Shown here piece after piece: positions 59,501 through 64,000 of a stretch of DNA of 64,000 nt. The stretch is taken from contig NC_135250.1 in assembly GCF_964204865.1 (NCBI RefSeq), positions 1,674,001 through 1,738,000 of the forward strand, read 5' to 3'. The first letter of the stretch is position 1, and every line of letters starts with the position of its first letter. The notes under the pieces were generated by a model that ran no database searches, had not been told where the DNA came from, and worked only from the letters and a program-made list of their open reading frames with translations. The translations under genes and the position numbers were made by a program. Source of the DNA: Styela clava. Its lineage: Eukaryota; Chordata; Ascidiacea; Stolidobranchia; Styelidae.

Positions 59501-59946
59501 TTATATCGATATATAATTTTGAAAACTGCTTTTTGCCAATGGCAAAAAAGTTTAAGCAGTCACAATTATTTTTTTGTTGTTTGTTTTTTTTGTTAGCCCG
59601 CATAATATTGCTAATAATTAGTACTTACTTGCAAAACTTATTTACTTCAAACGAGACAAGATTATCTTGTCCATGCCACACTAATTTATCATCTGTAACG
59701 ACATTGTTGTTGATCCTTTCAACCTAAAAATTGAAAATCCAAATTTACCCGCAATTTTGGGATTAATTTAAGCCAGAATAGATTAAGCCAAGCTTCATTA
59801 AATGCTGGAGTATAGTTAGAGTGTTAGTATAGTTAGAGTATAGTTACAATTAAAGATTTAGAATTCTTCAAGAATGGCATTTTTATACAAAATTAGTCAA
59901 AAAAGTGACGAACCTTGAACCAAAATTGATGAATTGCGAGCAACTA

Positions 59947-60642
59947 CCGCATATTCTTGCATATAAGTCGACTCCCTAAAAAAAGCTTCAAAACGGCGAT
60001 TTTATAAAATTTCGCATATAAGCCGACCCTACAAATCGTATAGTGTCATACACACTATCACATCCAGGAATGTTCAATTTGAAATTAATATTCAATATCG
60101 CTATTCGCTACCTCCAGAATATCTATTTTAGGGTTTATATTAATATAGAATATAGCGCACACATCCTAGCGGCCCCGTCCACGTTTTGATTGAAAACATT
60201 TTTAGATTAGGTATTATATATTATTATACTCGAAGTGCTTATGACACTTCAAAGATTTTTTCGATTGAAAATATTTTACAATTATCATTGTATACCATAT
60301 TTTAACTAAGTCGAGATATCCTGGACGATCACGGCAATAAATCTAAAAGCAAATTGTGTTGAATTGTCTTCATACTTGGTTTCAATAGGTGACGTGCATA
60401 ATGGGAAATTTTTGCATTTCTAGCAATTCACAGTGAATGAAATAGCTCCTAAATAATATTTAGTATCTATCGCAGATTTTATTGTTAGACTCGTTAATGA
60501 TAATATCATTCAGTTTAGGTTTGCGGTATTAATTTATGAAATGTCATTTCGTTTAAGTGCGATCAGAGTTAAACCGACCCCTTAGCTTGGCAACTTTTTT
60601 TTCGAGTTTTAAACTTGGCTTATCTGCGAGGATATACGACGG
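59947..60642 (+). mobile_element. Long MITE related to 2820-3127
   Basis: The left part CCGCATATTCTTGCATATAAG and right part CTTATCTGCGAGGATATACG are imperfect inverted ends near TA. Inside, ATAAGCCGACCCTACAAATC matches fragments near 26540-26555. It lies in an intron of copy B. Confidence 0.6.
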
Positions 60643-61099
60643 TAATGTGCTGCAATTGAGTTCAAAATTTTAAATTTGGATATCAGCTCATTGTTAATAA
60701 CTCATGCTCAAACCAAACCAATAATGCCAGGCTGAGACTTGATAGATATATTTAATTCACTTTGAACGTGACATAACAATTGTAGAAAAATATACTTTTG
60801 GTTTTTGAATAATTATTGAAAATATAAACTGCAGAATTTTTCTCTCAATTCCCATCTGAAAAACAAAACAAACCCACATGTAATTTTATTTTTACATCTG
60901 GATCTTTAGCAGAATACTGAACAGCTATGGTCAGAGTCACATTAGCTTCGAATTCCATCTTTTGTTCCGACTCAAATATTACGTGCGGACAAATATAAAC
61001 TCGTGAATCATCTTCTTTCTGTAATAGATATACAAAAAACATAACAAATAAATAGTCAAATATATATATATAATATCGAATGAAAAACATGAGGTACTA

Positions 61100-61350
61100 A
61101 ATTGATGCAGGGGTTCGAATCCTGTGGGAGATAATTATGTGCGAGAGGATTGCTGACTCATCACCACCATAAGGTGGTTCACATAACCGCAGATTACGGC
61201 TTCCTCCATCATGATGTCCATGCATCTGGAAACAAAAAATTACTGGCTAAATCTCATACCCAACATGGACTGGTAATCGGACTGGTGGCCGTGGCTCGTC
61301 ATTCGAATAAGTCATCGTATTGGCTTCCCTCTCCCTCAGGAATGTGAATC
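61100..61350 (+). mobile_element. tRNA-derived SINE, 5'-truncated
   Basis: It begins near the B box (GGGGTTCGAATCCTGTGGG), then middle domain (ATTATGTGCGAGAGGATTGC) and tail (CTCATACCCAACATGGACTG to CCTCAGGAATGTGAATC). It lies in an intron of copy B. Confidence 0.8.
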
Positions 61351-61737
61351 ATATCCTAGTTTCACTGATTTCACAATTCTTATGTAAAAGGATTTCTATA
61401 GTCATCATAGTCAATTCAATTGAACACTGGTCGGTTACGGTTACCCATTATGCAAGCCCAGGCATTTTTCTAGCTATCCATGTTGCCCAAATCGTGCAAG
61501 ATGATGTGACGTGTTATAAGATTAAAGTGTATAATGGCTCATCCCAGTTCTTTCCAAATTGGCAGTTGCGACCCTTGCGCGGGGTGCACAAAGAATTATA
61601 AGGGTCGCAAAAGGCTCGTACACCAATTTCACACATAATACTATATCTACTGTATTTTTTTAGACTCTTTGATTCGAAACACAAATATTATAACTAGTGC
61701 AAAACTTAAATCTCCAGGGAATATATGGGATAAGAGG

Positions 61738-62516
61738 AGATTACCGTATTTCGAGGCGATTAAGTCGCTTTTCTGGACCCAAATTTATGATTTTGGGGCG
61801 GCCGTCTTATTGGGCAGTTATGTTTCTTTTATTTTCGGACTTATCGGACTAGTCTTCTCAAACATGATTTGTATAAGCTTCATGTCTGGTTTGATATATT
61901 TTATATTTATTCGCAGCGCCAAAGTGTCTGCCAATGGAGATTATTTAATTGACTTTGTACTGCCAGCTGTTATTTGTGTTATTTCTTTTAAAAATATGGA
62001 TGGTGCAATGAAGCACTCCCTGTTTATACTTATATCAGTATTTCAAAAAGAAAACAGCTATCATAAGATAACGTGATTGATTTATGACCCTTCGGTTTTG
62101 CTGATTCAGGGAAAAAGGACACCAGACTGGAAAACACAGCTGTTAACTAACCCCCAGACTCACAGTGCAGTACTTATCACACCATATTCAATCAATCAAT
62201 CAATTTTATTGATTGAATTGATATATTCATAGATTATTTCAAAGTTTCAGTTGAGGGGTTGTTCAAAAAGATGAAAATTACCTTTTATTGTTAAGAATTA
62301 ATGCTGTTAGTATTATTTTACCTGGAACAAACATGAGCTGGTTCTAACGATATAAAACTATTGATACATATTAGTGCTTAACAGACTAACAGCGAAGCAT
62401 TTTTACTGTCCTGTCTTATTGGAGGGCTATATAGAAAAACACTCTTTTTTAGTGCTTAAAATAGGGGTTCGTCTTATTTGCCGGATTGACCTATTCGCCG
62501 GGAAATTTGGTATATA
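61738..62516 (+). mobile_element. Dispersed element R2, longest copy
   Basis: The left end TACCGTATTTCGAGGCGATT with AAGTCGCTTTTCTGGACCC, and a right part CGTCTTATTTGCCGG...TTTGGTA, suggest a MITE with weak inverted ends. The blocks CTTCGGTTTTGCTGATTCAGG and TTCAAAAAGAAAACAGC recur at 2190-2510. A 135-codon hydrophobic frame inside is not convincing as a gene. Confidence 0.55.
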
Positions 62517-63769
62517 TAGAAAGGGGCCGCAAGCTTAAAAGTTTGGGAAGGCCTGGTCTAACCGGATAAATATGAAAAAGGGAAAATTGATCATAAATTT
62601 GAATGGACATGCTCTGATAAGCTTATGAAAATCTATACCTAGGCTACTCACAGAAACTTTTGAATATGGCCCATGTGGATCTGCTCTCATTGTGATAGTC
62701 TTTTCCTCTTTCACACAATCGACAGGGAAAAGGGCAACACAGTAAGGGGTTACAACACAACATCCATCTTGATCCAGTTTGAATTTCAGCGGCTCTTTTT
62801 CAAAAGATTCGATCACTCTTTGATTGCCTCTCTTTACCTTAAAGAACAATGAAAATAACCTAATGCTTTTATATCTTACAATATAATTGCTATTTGGAAA
62901 TGAGGGATGCGAGAAGAGGAATAAGTCGTTTTCCAGCTTTCTGTTTTCTTATGTACCAAGTCTTATCCTATTCACTATTTCCAAGCCAACATGGACAGGT
63001 AATCAGATAAAAGGTCTTACTCTGATAAAAGATGAAGCATCAACTTTCCTCTCCCTCTCTATGTTAAGTATAAATAAACCTAGAATTTTCTTACTTCCAA
63101 TAGTTTCATTGGCGTCATCGCATATTGCAGTTCTTGAACGCTTTCATGCTTTTTCTTTTTGGTAGGAACCCCCAAGCCTGGCATGTCTTGGGGCAAGAGA
63201 GTTGCTGTAAAATACAATACAATATAAGATCTTGTATAGAAATCAGCCATTTTAGAATGACCGTTTCATTTCGCCTGGTAAATTTCAAAAAAAATTTGTT
63301 TTCCCAATCTCTATGAATAAGTATAATAATGCTGTCTTTTCAAAGTATGTGAGTACTTAGCAGTGGTTATTTGTACCATGTTCACAGTGGCCGTATTGAA
63401 AATTTAGCCTCGTTTATACGAAAAGTTTTCTTATTGTTTTTGAATTGGGCCAGATTTTATGCCAGATCAATCAAAGTAAAATTGACCGATAGTGACATCT
63501 ACACCAAACCGCTGGGCAAGCTTACATAACAAATATGCAAGCTCATACCCTTTTTGCTTTGTGGATCCACCTCTGTAGAAATTTGTTGAGTATCTTGCTC
63601 TTTCGTTATATTCTGCCCATCAGTATAGTAGGGGTTTTCATCCTGTAGGAAAAATTCATAGAACCATTTACCTTCTATCAAGGCAGAATTTGGTATAAGA
63701 GTCAAATGACTTTTTTAGGCCCTCAGGCAAACAGTCTCAATAAAATTAATCATATCATATACTTATTAA

Positions 63770-64000
63770 GGTACTCCTGAAGTATGTGAACCAAAATGGC
63801 GGACACCGGAACGTAGTATGCGTAACAAGTTAGGGTTAGGCCATAATTTCAGGTATAAACAATGGTCACTTGGCTAGTCCCCGAACTCGTAATAGAACTA
63901 AAATAAGAGAAAATTGGAATAAAATTATGGCCTAAACCTAACCTGGTACACATACTACATTCCGGTGTTCGCCATCTTGATTCACATACTTTCCCAGAAT
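63770..64000. repeat. Palindromic MITE family M, nearly complete
   Basis: The left arm TACTCCTGAAGTATGTGAACC with GGCGGACACCGGAACGTAGT pairs with the right arm ACTACATTCCGGTGTTCGCC and TTGATTCACATACTTTCC. The middle holds CACTTGGCTAGTCCCCGAAC. The window ends at or just past its right end. Confidence 0.82.

Larger units (their letters stand above)
57055..63642 (-). pseudogene. ZU5/UPA-like gene, copy B (frameshifted last exon, 5' end off window)
   Basis: Visible exons in order of translation: 63642-63549, 63204-63095, 62837-62652, 61018-60878, 59723-59629, 58846-58631, 58059-57055. Intron positions and phases equal those of copy A, and the ZU5-like exons are nearly identical (CVVTPYCVALFPVDC; FESEQKMEFEA). 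The first visible exon carries NPYYTDG. The ZU5-like region ends VNKFCKFGIF. In the last exon a 17-bp near-tandem duplication at about 57822-57855 (GAATGGAAATTTC twice) shifts the frame, so translation stops at 57744 instead of running to 57055. The frame beyond stays open for 259 codons, so the break may be recent, or an assembly error. The copy could still make a tail-less protein. Confidence 0.72.

Noticed and set aside
61669..62076. A 135-codon frame with membrane-like stretches
   Set aside because: It lies inside dispersed element R2; the copy at 2190-2510 is not open, and no splice or start signal supports it.

Overview
The window is nuclear DNA from an animal. It is AT-rich, with intron-split genes, GT-AG splice sites, a U1 snRNA gene and a dense load of SINEs, MITEs and hAT-type transposons. 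The conserved proteins (DENR, TFIIIC 110 kDa subunit, HGH1) are metazoan in character, and the ZU5/UPA-like genes fit an invertebrate. A tunicate or other marine invertebrate is plausible, but I cannot prove the species from sequence alone. Most long reading frames are accidental, and the real genes had to be assembled from short exons by splice phase.

Layout. 1-2.6 kb (+): the last exon of an unrecognised gene with a death-fold-like stretch, then the last three exons of a second unrecognised gene. 2.6-14.8 kb: repeats, with one U1 snRNA gene at 10.14-10.30 kb. 14.8-20.3 kb (-): DENR, five exons. 22.2-24.9 kb (-): a single-exon GTF3C2-like gene with zinc fingers and WD repeats. 26.7-30.9 kb (-): HGH1, six exons, one intron with a GC donor. 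34.1-50.5 kb (-): ZU5/UPA-like gene copy A, at least 12 well-phased exons. 57.1-63.6 kb and beyond the right edge (-): tandem paralogue copy B, with the same intron positions but a 17-bp duplication that breaks the last exon.

The three housekeeping genes serve translation and transcription: DENR in reinitiation, HGH1 in eEF2 folding, GTF3C2 in RNA polymerase III initiation. They share a strand, but nothing shows they are co-regulated. The most unusual content is the duplicated ZU5/UPA-like family. Its N-terminal exons carry SH2- and WW-ligand-like motifs (YVNV, PPPY, NPY), followed by a ZU5-like and a UPA-like region, then a repeat-rich C-terminal tail expanded in copy A only. At the place where PIDD and FIIND proteins have the self-cleavage motif HFS, these copies read KFC.

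The repeats are well preserved. They include at least ten hAT-type insertions with 8-bp target duplications (two serial clusters reuse the same 8-mer), a hAT-like element built around a GGGTCGGG minisatellite, several palindromic MITE families, and a tRNA-derived SINE family with more than a dozen copies.
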